A DNA stretch of 64,000 nt from Flavobacteriales bacterium (GTDB lineage Bacteria; Bacteroidota; Bacteroidia; Flavobacteriales_F; PHOS-HE28): NCBI GenBank assembly GCA_016699575.1, contig CP064979.1, positions 1,798,001 to 1,862,000 of the forward strand, given 5' to 3'. Position numbers and translations under genes: made by a program. The notes under the pieces were generated by a model that saw only the letters and a list, made by a program, of their open reading frames with translations, was not told the origin of the DNA and did no database searches. Of this stretch, positions 51,647-60,099 are shown one piece after another. The number at the start of each line of letters is the position of its first letter. Position 1 is the stretch's first letter.

Positions 51647-52405
51647 TTGCTCCGCACACTTTTCTCCATCCCCAGGAACGCCGAGGAACGCAAGCTGCGG
51701 GCTTGGTGCCGCAGCACATTGGGCATTACCCCGGGCGATCTGGCGCTCTACCGACAGGCCATGCGGCATAGCAGCGCGGTGCCCGAGGACCGGCCAGACC
51801 TTCCCAACAACGAGCGCCTCGAGTTCCTGGGCGATGCGATACTCGATGCCATCGTAGGCACCTTGTTGTTCCGTACGTACCCGGACCAAGGCGAGGGCTT
51901 CCTGACGCGCATGCGCAGCAAACTGGTGAGCCGTGCACAGCTCAGTGTGCTGGCCAAGCACATCGGTATTGAGCAGGTGGTGGAGACCAAGGTGTCGCGT
52001 GGTCATGAGACCAGTGTGCCCGGCAATGCCTTGGAAGCGCTCATCGGTGCCATTTTCCTGGACAAGGGATTCAAGAAGACCCAAGCGTTGGTCCTCGACC
52101 TCATCAGCAGGCACTTCGACCTGAAAGAGCTGGAGAAGGAAGACCGCGACGGTAAGAGCCGCCTGTTGGAATGGGGCCAGAAGCGCCGGAGGAAAGTCGA
52201 GTTCAGGATCAGCGAAGAACGTGGCAAGGGACCGCGGGGAAAACAGTACGTGGCCGAAGTGGTCATCGATGGGAATGTGCGCGGGACCGGTCGCGGGCCG
52301 AGCAAGAAAGTGGCAGAACAGGACGCTGCCCAAAGCGCGTTCAAGAGCATGCGCTCGCGCGGGGGCGAGGGGCGCGAGCGGCAGCGGCGCGAAGAACGAT
52401 CATAG
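51647..52405 (+). CDS. rnc: Ribonuclease III
   Basis: The 252-residue protein has the RNase III domain with NNERLEFLGDAILDAIVGTL (the metal-site Glu/Asp signature), GNALEALIGAIFLDKGF (second Glu), and a C-terminal double-stranded RNA-binding domain (GKQYVAEVVIDGNVRGTGRG, PSKKVAEQDAAQSAF). It cleaves double-stranded RNA in rRNA and mRNA processing. The start must be the TTG at 51647: the fabF stop (51629-51631) lies in the same frame and no ATG or GTG stands between it and the conserved region. The C-terminal tail is Arg/Gly-rich. Confidence 0.94.
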   Translation: MLRTLFSIPRNAEERKLRAWCRSTLGITPGDLALYRQAMRHSSAVPEDRPDLPNNERLEFLGDAILDAIVGTLLFRTYPDQGEGFLTRMRSKLVSRAQLSVLAKHIGIEQVVETKVSRGHETSVPGNALEALIGAIFLDKGFKKTQALVLDLISRHFDLKELEKEDRDGKSRLLEWGQKRRRKVEFRISEERGKGPRGKQYVAEVVIDGNVRGTGRGPSKKVAEQDAAQSAFKSMRSRGGEGRERQRREERS

Positions 52406-52484
52406 ACCTTGGACCTGACAGAAGGTCCCCCTTCTCGAAGGTCACCATCATTATCAGAACAAGAGAAGGGCCTGTTGGTGGTGC

Positions 52485-52625
52485 ATGCCGAACTGCACAT
52501 ATGCGTGCCGGTATAGCGCTGGAGCGCACAAGCCGAAAGGCAAAAGCGGGCAGGTGCAACGGCAGCGCTGTGGCGCGTGCGGTAAGTACCAGCCAGAAGT
52601 GCACCGGTACAACGCGTGTGCGGCC
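52485..52625 (+). pseudogene. Possible IS1-type transposase N-terminal relic
   Basis: The frame from 52485 reads MPNCTYACRYSAGAHKPKGK then SGQVQRQRCGACGKYQPEVHRY. It resembles the zinc-ribbon beginning (C-x-x-C ... G-x-x-x-x-x-QR-(Y)-C-x-x-C-x-K-Y-Q-x-x-x-Y) of IS1/InsA-like proteins. Nothing matching a catalytic domain follows, so only a decayed fragment is claimed. Confidence 0.35.
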
Positions 52626-52687
52626 GGAATATCGTGGCGCCTACCGCAGCGGGGTGCGGGTTGTGTCGTGTCGTCCCCCTGCCCCCT

Positions 52688-52764
52688 TCATGCCGCGCTT
52701 CGCACGCAATGACAGGGGACTAGATCTGATTGCTTCGCTACGCTCGTAACAACAATGACAAGGG
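52688..52764. repeat. Two GCAATGAC-type repeat units
   Basis: TTCATGCCGCGCTTCGCACG then CAATGACAGG (52688-52715) and GATTGCTTCGCTACGCTCGT then AACAACAATGACAAGG (52728-52763) are related to the repeat at 48112. On the minus strand they read (GTCATTGC...)(GAAGC). They are typical dispersed intergenic repeats without coding function. Confidence 0.45.
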
Positions 52765-52918
52765 CTCTGTTCCTGGAACGGGGTCTTTGTGCTTTACGGC
52801 GGGTTGGGATGTGGACAATGCGGATGGTTATCGAACATCTCGCGGGAGCCCTCCCCACCTTCGTCAGGACGGGCTCCGAAGACTCCACGGGATAACGAAG
52901 CGGTGGGGAAGCCCCCGC

Positions 52919-52926
52919 TACCTTCG
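52919..52926 (+). promoter_or_regulatory. Candidate -7 element of msrC
   Basis: TACCTTCG followed by CC lies 32 bp before the msrC ATG and is conserved in the msrC relic (CGAAGGTA at 21413-21420 on the plus strand). The same octamer precedes the enoyl-CoA hydratase gene. No TTG element was recognised at the normal distance. Confidence 0.4.
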
Positions 52927-52958
52927 CCGCCCGCCGATGAAGGGCGTACGATAGAGCG

Positions 52959-53447
52959 ATGAGCGAGACGATCACCCTGCCCACCACCACTGACCGGTTC
53001 GCGTTGTACAGCGCGTTGTTCCCGCAGGTGAAGAGCCTGCTGGAGGATGAGCGCGACCCTGTGGCGGCGATGGCCAACATGAGCGCGGCGATCCAGCAGG
53101 CGTTCGGCTGGCATTGGGTGGGCTTCTACCGGGTGATGGGCGCCGAGCTCGTGCTGGGGCCGTTCCAAGGGCCGGTGGCGTGTTTCCGCATTGGCCATGG
53201 AAAAGGCGTGTGCGGAACCGCATGGGCCGAGGAGCGCACGGTGGTGGTTCCCGATGTGGACAAGTTCCCCGGCCACATTGCCTGCAGCGACAAGACACGC
53301 AGCGAGATGGTGGTGCCGTTCAAAGGACGCGACGGCCACATCCACGGTGTGTTGGACATCGACAGCATGAAGGAGAACGATTTCGCGGAGGTGGATGCGC
53401 ACTGGCTGGAGAGGATGGTGGAGCTGCTGGAGCCATTGTTCGATTGA
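52959..53447 (+). CDS. msrC: Free methionine-(R)-sulfoxide reductase (GAF domain)
   Basis: The 162-residue GAF-domain protein carries the fRMsr signature LGPFQGPVACFRIGHGKGVC, GTAWAEERTVVVPDVDKFPG and HIACSDKTRSEMVVPF, with all three characteristic cysteines (VACF, GVCG, IACS). It reduces free methionine-R-sulfoxide, and the cysteines cycle through disulfides. A near-identical relic of its 5' part, including the promoter region, lies at 21261-21425. It stands alone on the plus strand after the rnc operon. Confidence 0.93.
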   Translation: MSETITLPTTTDRFALYSALFPQVKSLLEDERDPVAAMANMSAAIQQAFGWHWVGFYRVMGAELVLGPFQGPVACFRIGHGKGVCGTAWAEERTVVVPDVDKFPGHIACSDKTRSEMVVPFKGRDGHIHGVLDIDSMKENDFAEVDAHWLERMVELLEPLFD

Positions 53448-53459
53448 TGGAGGAAGGAG

Positions 53460-53640
53460 CATACCACAGAGGCACAGAGACACGGAGAAGCACTGAGAAG
53501 AGAGATCGAGGCGCTGCGCCTGAGGGGGTACATGGAAACCCTCCTTCCTTCGTCGGGACAGACGCCGTCACGTGGACACAGAGGAACACAGAGAGGGTAA
53601 ATGCGAGAGTCGCTGCGCTTGAAGAGGAAAGCCGCAGGTC
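53460..53640. repeat. CACAGAG-type repeats in front of the Ig-like lipoprotein
   Basis: CACAGAGGCACAGAGACACG (near 53464) and GGACACAGAGGAACACAGAG (near 53574), each followed by a GAG-TCG-x-CGCTGCGC-type segment, look like two copies of one 65-bp unit. The second copy runs into the first codons of the lipoprotein gene. The CACAGAG units belong to widely dispersed intergenic repeats. Confidence 0.5.
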
Positions 53641-55244
53641 CCTCTGCGGGATTTGCTGGTCATGGTGTGACAAACGCCGTCTCGATACTGCATGTCTTTG
53701 CTTTTGCGGCCATGCTGTTCGTTGCGGGTTGTGCGCAGGTGCGCGAGCCGACGGGCGGAGACCAGGACAAAGTGGGCCCGAAACTGGTGGATGCGACGCC
53801 GCAGAACGGAAGCACGGCGTTCAAGGGCGACCGCATCGTGCTGCGGTTCAGCGAGCGGGTGCAGGTGAAGAACGCGCGGGAGAACCTCGTGGTGTCGCCG
53901 CCGCTGGCGAAGGCACCGACGCTGCGGGTGGTCGGCGACAAGAGCGTGCAGATCGGTTTGGAAGCGCCTCTGGCGGCCAACACCACTTATGTGTTCGATT
54001 ACGCGAAGGCCATTGTGGACCTGACGGAAGGGAACCAGGACAGCAGTGGCGTGTTCGTGATCAGCACGGGACCGGTCATAGACCAAGGAAGGCTGCGCGT
54101 GCATGTGAGCGAAGCGCGCACGGGCAAAGTGCTGGAGGGTTTCGAGGTGCTCCTCTACCCTACCGACAGCGCTGCGGATGTGCGCCAAGGCAGCAGCGCC
54201 GGTTTTGCGCGCACCATGAAGGACGGCCACGCCACAGTGGGGTACTTGCGCGATGGTGAGTACCGCGTGTTCGCTCTGGAAGACAAGAACGGCAACCACC
54301 GCTACGACCTGCCCAATGAGCGGTTGGCGTTCGCGGAGCAACCGGCCTTGGTGCGGGCGGACACGATGAGCGATGAAGTGGATCTGCGGGTGTTCACAGC
54401 GATGGACAGTGTGCAGCGGTTGCTTGATGCGCGCTGGACGAACGGGGTATTCCGGTTCGCGCTGAGCCGGCCAGCAGGAACGCTGGAGACGAAACGCTTG
54501 AGCGGTGAGGTGCTGGACTGGGAGCAGGAATGGAACACCGCACGCGACACGGTACGCTGCTGGTATGCGGGCAAAGACAGCCTGGCCAGTGGGCCGCTGC
54601 TGGTGCTGGCGGACGGCCAGTTGCTGGACACGGCGCAAGTGGAGGTGAAGTCCGCTGGGACGATGAGCGTTGCGGAGGTGAGGTACACGGGCACAACGGA
54701 TGTGCTCCTCGAGTTCGACCGGCCGGTGGAAGTGATGGACAGCGCGCGGGTGGAAGCACGGCGCGACTCGGTGATGGTGCCGGTGCGCTTGGTGAAGCAG
54801 GGTGCGCGGCGCTTCCGTGCAGCGCACAAGGAGGCGCCGGGGGGCGGACTGAAGCTGGCCTTCTTGCCCGGAGCCTTGCAGGACCGGCAAGGCCGCACGA
54901 ACGACACGTTGCGTACCGAGGTGCGGTTGGCCGGGCCCAAGGAGCAGGGCACATTGCATGTGGTGCTGAACCCACAGGGCGACTACGCCGGGCCGTACAT
55001 CCTTGAACTGTTGGACCAGAGCGGCCGGGTGATGCTCGCCCGGGCCGGTGGCACATTGCCTTCCAAGGTTGGTTTATCGGGACTTCCACCGGAACCGTAC
55101 GGGTTGCGGTTGGTGCTGGACGCGAATGGCAACGGGCGCTGGGATACAGGCGCCTTTGGCCAAAACCGCCAGCCCGAGCGGGTTGTGGTGCATCCGGCCG
55201 GGGCCAATGTGCGGGCCGGATGGGAGGTGGAGCTGGTGTGGTAG
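53601..55244 (+). CDS. Ig-like domain-containing lipoprotein
   Basis: The 547-residue protein has a lipoprotein signal (FAFAAMLFVAGC, Cys at about 44). The conserved start V(R)EPTGGDQDKVGPKLVDATP and an SbsA-type Ig-like domain (about 55-145: GSTAFKGDRIVLRFSERVQV, NTTYVFDYAKAIVDLTEGN) are the hallmark of a widespread Bacteroidota lipoprotein of unknown function. Two or more beta domains follow. The first 20 codons overlap a CACAGAG-type repeat, so a GTG at 53667 might be the true start. Confidence 0.82.
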   Translation: MRESLRLKRKAAGPSAGFAGHGVTNAVSILHVFAFAAMLFVAGCAQVREPTGGDQDKVGPKLVDATPQNGSTAFKGDRIVLRFSERVQVKNARENLVVSPPLAKAPTLRVVGDKSVQIGLEAPLAANTTYVFDYAKAIVDLTEGNQDSSGVFVISTGPVIDQGRLRVHVSEARTGKVLEGFEVLLYPTDSAADVRQGSSAGFARTMKDGHATVGYLRDGEYRVFALEDKNGNHRYDLPNERLAFAEQPALVRADTMSDEVDLRVFTAMDSVQRLLDARWTNGVFRFALSRPAGTLETKRLSGEVLDWEQEWNTARDTVRCWYAGKDSLASGPLLVLADGQLLDTAQVEVKSAGTMSVAEVRYTGTTDVLLEFDRPVEVMDSARVEARRDSVMVPVRLVKQGARRFRAAHKEAPGGGLKLAFLPGALQDRQGRTNDTLRTEVRLAGPKEQGTLHVVLNPQGDYAGPYILELLDQSGRVMLARAGGTLPSKVGLSGLPPEPYGLRLVLDANGNGRWDTGAFGQNRQPERVVVHPAGANVRAGWEVELVW

Positions 55245-55354
55245 CGCTTTTCCGGCCTGTCCGGTTGGCAACGAAACCGTAAGAAGGCCCGTCATGCCCA
55301 TGCCCACTTACCGGGGCACCCTACTTTCACGTCGCTTTTCCAAGCCCTTCCGCC

Positions 55355-58300
55355 ATGATCCGCGCACTCAGGTTTACCGCCGCCCTCCTCCTTTTGCCCG
55401 CATTCGTTCCGAAGGCCAACGCCCAGCAAGGGGTGGTCCCAACCATGGGCACCGAGTTCTGGATCGGCTTCATGAAGGGCTATCAGGGCGGTGCCGCCAG
55501 CAGCTTGGACATTTTCGTGAGCAGCCCGGTGAACACGAGCGGCACACTGACCATGCCGCTGACAGGATACACGCAGCCCTTCAGCGTTACGGCTAACGTG
55601 ACCACCACGATCACGTTCCCCAACGTGCCCATGGCCATGCACTTCGGCAGTGAGGTGGTCGACAACAAGTCCATCCTGATCGAAACCCAGGACACCGTGG
55701 CGGTGTTCGCCATCAACTTCGAGCAGTACACGGCCGACGCCGCAGTGATCTATCCCATCCAATCGCTCGGTACGGACTACAGGGTGTTCACCTACTACGG
55801 CTACCCGGGTATATCGGACTTGTTGAGCGAGTTCCTGATCGTGGCCACGCAGGACAACACGGAGATAGAGATCACCACGACGGCGAACACGGCTGGTGGG
55901 CATGTGGCAGGCACGCCATGGATCATTCAGCTTGACAGTGGGGAGACCTACCAAGTGCAGGCTGCCAGCGACGCCACGGACCTGCAGGGCAGCTGGATCC
56001 GCGGCACCGCGGCCAGCGGCTCGTGCAGGCCGTTCGCCGTGTTCGGCGGAAGCGTGTGCACCAAGGTGCCGACCGCTTGCACAGCCTGCGACCACGTGTA
56101 CGACCAGAACCTGCCTACCACGGTGTGGGGCCGCACGTACTACACGGTGCCCTTCGACCAGATGAGCGGCTATACCTACCGCATCATGGCACGCGACAAT
56201 GGCACTCTGGTGACCATCAACGGTGGGGCGCCGATAGCTATGAACGCGGGCGACTGGCAGGAGTACAACTACAACGCAACGGCCAACTGCATCCAGAGCA
56301 ACAACCCGATCGCGGTGGCGCAGTACATGGAAGGCGTTACGTGCAACACGGTGAACCCCAGCTTGGGCGACCCTGCATTGCTGGTGCTGAACGCCGAGGA
56401 ACAACAGATCGATCGGATCACGTTCGGAACGGTGGTGAGCACCGTGATCACCGACCACTTCCTGAACATCGTTACTGAAACCGCGAACACATCGAGCGTG
56501 TACCTGGACGGGGTGCAGGTGCCCACGGCACAGTTCAGCATCTACCCATCGTGCGCCACGATGAGCTATGCCCAGGTGGACCTGCCGCCGGGCAGCCACA
56601 CCTTGGAATGCACCGGCGGGTTGAGCGCCTATGTGTACGGCGCCGGAAGCGCTGAGACCTACGCGTATTCGGTGGGTGCGTTCACCCCGGTGCCACCACT
56701 GATCGTGGACAGCGTGTTCTGCGGTCTCGACAGCACGGGCACGCTCACGCTGAGCCCTCCCGTGCCGATCTTCAATCCGTTCTGGACCACTCTCAGCAAC
56801 CCGAACGACACGCTCTACCAAGGCCTTGTCTACACGTTCGTGCCGCCTGCGAGCGATGTGTACGTAGTGACGGGCTATGAGAACCAGAGCTTCTGCGAAC
56901 AACAGTTTTTCTACAGTGTGGAGATCGATGATCCTCCAGTACTGACGTTGACGGCCAGCTCTACCACCATATGCCAGTACGAACCCGTGCAGTTGAACGT
57001 GTCGCCCGCTCCGGCCGGCACGTACCTCTACAACTGGTGGCCCGATGCGCCATTGAACGACGGGTCGCTCCCCGACCCCATAGCCACTCCGGCCCACAGC
57101 GGATGGTTCTACGTGAGCGTGAGCACGCTGAACGGATGTGCCGTAGCCATCGACAGCATCTACATAACGGTGGTGCCCGGTGATGTGCTCCTGTTCGAGG
57201 CAACAACGGACGATGACCTGATCTGCGCGGGTGACACCGTGCAACTGAACCTGGAGATCCACCAGACCATCGTGAGCGACACGATGGACATTGCGCTGAA
57301 CCCCGCCATGTGGAGCAGCACCACCGGTGGCGCACTGAGCAACGTCTGCGGATCCATCGGCGGCAACGCGCTCCACTTCGACGGGCCTTTGCCGACCCGC
57401 GAGACGCAGACGGTTGACCTCAACGTGGCCTTGGGCGGCACCATCCGCTTCAACCTGAAGATCAGCGATGGTATAGCACCATGCGACAACGCAGACCCGG
57501 GAGAAGACGTGGTGCTGGAGTACAGCACGAACGGCGGTGGAGCTTGGACGCTGATCAACACCTACTTCGAGTACCAGTTCCCCACCTGGACGCAGATCGA
57601 CGAAACGATCCCTGCGGGTGCAATGACGGCCAGCACACGGTTCCGTTGGCGCCAGCTGGCCTTCACAGGTGCCGGTGAGGACAACTGGCAACTGGACGAT
57701 GTGGCCATTGCGGTGGAGGACCAGACGGGCATCACCTTCGCGTGGACACCAGCAGCATCGCTGAGCAACGCAGCCATCGTGAACCCACAGGCCTGGCCGA
57801 ACACCACGGGCTGGTACTACGTGGACGGCACGGACAACAACACACAGTGCGCGTATTCGGACAGTTTGTTCATCACCGTGGGCCAGCCGTTCACCTTGAA
57901 CATGACCCCGGACACGTCGATCTGCGATGTGGCCGGCATCCAATTGGACGCCATCCCGAGCGGAGGCACCAACCACAGTTACCTGTGGGCGCCGAACACT
58001 GCCATCTCCAGCACGTTCGCCGCAAGTCCTGTGGTGACGCCGGCAGCCACCACCACGTACACGGTGACGGTAACCAGCCAGGAAGGATGCACGGCCACCG
58101 GTGATGTTCAGATCACTGTTGCGGCCGCCCTCAACCTCACGGTGACCACTACGGACAACGACATTTGCGCAGGCGACATCGTGACCTTGAACGCGAACGT
58201 GGGTGGCGCAGTGGGCATGGCATTCTTGTGGGATCCGATCACAGGTCTCAGCAGCAGCACGGTGCAGAGCCCGACCGCGCAACCCTTGCAGGATGTTTGG

Positions 58301-59965
58301 TACAGCGTGATCGCCACGGACACGGTGAGCGGCTGCGTGCTCACGGACAGCGTGTTCATCAACGTCACCAATGTTGGCGGGGTGAGCGCGGGCAACGACA
58401 CTACGGTGTGCAGCGCGATGGGCATGCAGTTGGAGGTGACCTTCAACACGGTGAACCCCATCATCCAATGGGAGCCCGCCCAGTACCTGCTGTTCCCGAA
58501 CACCGCTACGCCGACCATCAATTTCGACAGCACGATGACCTACATCGTTGAAGTGGGTGATGGAGTGAACTGCTCAGCTTTCGACACGGTGACGGTTACC
58601 GTGCAGTTCAGCGACCTCACCTTCATCAGCGATAGCTCGTTGTGCCAAGGCGAGAGCATGGTGATCGATGCGGGTTATCCCGGTGTGCAGCATTCCTGGA
58701 ACACGGGCGACACGACGCAGACCATCACGGTGAGCGCGGCCGGGGCTTACACCGTGACCATGACCGATGTGATCGGTTGCCAGGTGAGCTTCACCACGAA
58801 CGTGATCGTGGATCCGTTGCCGGTGGTGACCCTCGGTCCTGATACCTCGCTTTGCGTGGGCGAGAACTGGTTGCTGGATGCGGGTAACCCCGGAAGCGCT
58901 TACGAGTGGAGCACCACGGCGGTGACGCAGGCCATCACCACTACGGTGGGCGGCAGCTTCTGGGTGGTCGTTACCGACGCCAACGACTGCGTGAACAGTG
59001 ACACCATCGACATCGTCTTCGACCAGCTGCCCGTGATCAACCTGCCGGACACGGTGGTGTGCGTGAGCGAGACGATCGTACTGGACGCCGGCAACCCGGG
59101 CAGCGCTTACCTGTGGAGCCCGAACGGCGAAACGTCGCAGACCATCAGCGTCAACAACGCCACGGGCGTGTACAGTGTGGTGGTGACCACACCCACCATC
59201 TGCATCGACAGCGCTACGGCGGCGCTGACGTTCATTCCGTTCCCCGTTGTGGACCTGGGCCCCGACACCGCGCTCTGCGATACACAGGAACTGACGTTGG
59301 ATGCACAGAACGACACATGCGCCTTCACATGGAGTACCGGGGCAACGAGCCAAACAATAACCCTGTATGCGAGCGACAGCATCTGGGTGGACGTCTTCAA
59401 CGACTACTGCGTGACGCGCGACAGCATCAATGTGGTCTTCAACCCGCTGCCCAACGAATTGACGGTGGATGTGGTGACCATCTGCCTCGATTATCCGCCG
59501 CACTATGCCGTGCTCAGCGGCGAGAACCCGGGCAACACGTATGTATGGAGCCCCACCAATGAAACCACACAGGTGATCCTGGCCGACGATTACGGCTGGT
59601 ATGTTGTGCAGCTCACAACCCCGCTGAACTGCACCATCACGGACAGCATCCTGGTGCAGGAATACTGCAACAGCGCCATTTACGTTCCCAACACCTTCAC
59701 GCCCGATGGTGACGGCTACAACGACGAGTTCTTCCCCAACGGCTGGAACATCGCCAACATCGAACTGAACATCTTCGACCGCTGGGGCGAGCTGATCAGC
59801 TCCGGCACGGGCAGCCAGGCGAAATGGGACGGCACGTACGGTGGCACGGCCAGCCAGGACGGCGTGTACATCTGGAAGGTGAAGTACCGCTTCTATGACA
59901 ACGCCGAGAAGACCGTGATAGGCCCTGAATACGAGAAGACCGGGCACGTGACGCTGATCCGTTAA
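55355..59965 (+). CDS. Giant T9SS type B adhesin with IgGFc-binding-like N-terminus
   Basis: The 1536-residue protein has a signal peptide (MIRALRFTAALLLLPAFVPK...AQ). An IgGFc-binding-protein-like N-terminal domain (about 25-450) includes GTEFWIGFMKGYQG, FAVFGGSVCTKVPTACTACD and VAQYMEGVTCN. A reelin-like domain lies at about 625-790 (ADPGEDVVLEYSTNGGGAWT, TRFRWRQLAFTGAGEDNWQLDD), with at least eight Ig/PKD-like repeats around it. It ends in the gliding-motility C-terminal domain (IYVPNTFTPDGDGYNDEFFP ... DGVYIWKVKYRF), a T9SS type B signal. It is probably a surface adhesin; the binding partner is unknown. A terminator follows at 59987-60008, and a paralogue starts behind it. Confidence 0.92.
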   Translation: MIRALRFTAALLLLPAFVPKANAQQGVVPTMGTEFWIGFMKGYQGGAASSLDIFVSSPVNTSGTLTMPLTGYTQPFSVTANVTTTITFPNVPMAMHFGSEVVDNKSILIETQDTVAVFAINFEQYTADAAVIYPIQSLGTDYRVFTYYGYPGISDLLSEFLIVATQDNTEIEITTTANTAGGHVAGTPWIIQLDSGETYQVQAASDATDLQGSWIRGTAASGSCRPFAVFGGSVCTKVPTACTACDHVYDQNLPTTVWGRTYYTVPFDQMSGYTYRIMARDNGTLVTINGGAPIAMNAGDWQEYNYNATANCIQSNNPIAVAQYMEGVTCNTVNPSLGDPALLVLNAEEQQIDRITFGTVVSTVITDHFLNIVTETANTSSVYLDGVQVPTAQFSIYPSCATMSYAQVDLPPGSHTLECTGGLSAYVYGAGSAETYAYSVGAFTPVPPLIVDSVFCGLDSTGTLTLSPPVPIFNPFWTTLSNPNDTLYQGLVYTFVPPASDVYVVTGYENQSFCEQQFFYSVEIDDPPVLTLTASSTTICQYEPVQLNVSPAPAGTYLYNWWPDAPLNDGSLPDPIATPAHSGWFYVSVSTLNGCAVAIDSIYITVVPGDVLLFEATTDDDLICAGDTVQLNLEIHQTIVSDTMDIALNPAMWSSTTGGALSNVCGSIGGNALHFDGPLPTRETQTVDLNVALGGTIRFNLKISDGIAPCDNADPGEDVVLEYSTNGGGAWTLINTYFEYQFPTWTQIDETIPAGAMTASTRFRWRQLAFTGAGEDNWQLDDVAIAVEDQTGITFAWTPAASLSNAAIVNPQAWPNTTGWYYVDGTDNNTQCAYSDSLFITVGQPFTLNMTPDTSICDVAGIQLDAIPSGGTNHSYLWAPNTAISSTFAASPVVTPAATTTYTVTVTSQEGCTATGDVQITVAAALNLTVTTTDNDICAGDIVTLNANVGGAVGMAFLWDPITGLSSSTVQSPTAQPLQDVWYSVIATDTVSGCVLTDSVFINVTNVGGVSAGNDTTVCSAMGMQLEVTFNTVNPIIQWEPAQYLLFPNTATPTINFDSTMTYIVEVGDGVNCSAFDTVTVTVQFSDLTFISDSSLCQGESMVIDAGYPGVQHSWNTGDTTQTITVSAAGAYTVTMTDVIGCQVSFTTNVIVDPLPVVTLGPDTSLCVGENWLLDAGNPGSAYEWSTTAVTQAITTTVGGSFWVVVTDANDCVNSDTIDIVFDQLPVINLPDTVVCVSETIVLDAGNPGSAYLWSPNGETSQTISVNNATGVYSVVVTTPTICIDSATAALTFIPFPVVDLGPDTALCDTQELTLDAQNDTCAFTWSTGATSQTITLYASDSIWVDVFNDYCVTRDSINVVFNPLPNELTVDVVTICLDYPPHYAVLSGENPGNTYVWSPTNETTQVILADDYGWYVVQLTTPLNCTITDSILVQEYCNSAIYVPNTFTPDGDGYNDEFFPNGWNIANIELNIFDRWGELISSGTGSQAKWDGTYGGTASQDGVYIWKVKYRFYDNAEKTVIGPEYEKTGHVTLIR

Positions 59966-59986
59966 CGCAGCCCCTGACCTGAGCGG

Positions 59987-60010
59987 AGCCCCGGCGGAAG
60001 TCGGGGCTTC
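59987..60010 (+). terminator. Hairpin between the two giant adhesin genes
   Basis: AGCCCCG (59987-59993) pairs with CGGGGCT (60002-60008) around an 8-base loop GCGGAAGT. The loop and arms resemble the hairpin at 1288-1312. It lies 21 bp behind the stop of the first adhesin. No long T-run follows. Confidence 0.65.
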
Positions 60011-60099
60011 GTCGTTCCGTAATGCGCGTTCGGGAACCCCGGAGGGGGTTCCATCGTAAGCACGGCCGCTAAAAACCCGCCCGGCCATCGGGCTTGCCT

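Larger units (their letters stand above)
52406..52958. other. Gene-poor gap with transposase-like relic and repeats
   Basis: This 553-bp gap between rnc and msrC contains no intact gene. It holds a frame at 52485-52625 resembling the N-terminal zinc ribbon of an IS1-type transposase, GCAATGAC-type repeats (52688-52764), a GAAGGTC direct repeat near 52431-52464 and the msrC promoter-like element at 52919. The clutter suggests a hot spot for insertion and decay. Confidence 0.5.

Noticed and set aside
55292..58468. Minus-strand open frame of 1058 codons
   Set aside because: It is antisense to the giant adhesin. Its product is His/Val/Arg-rich with no domain pattern, while the plus frame shows clear domains and signal peptide.
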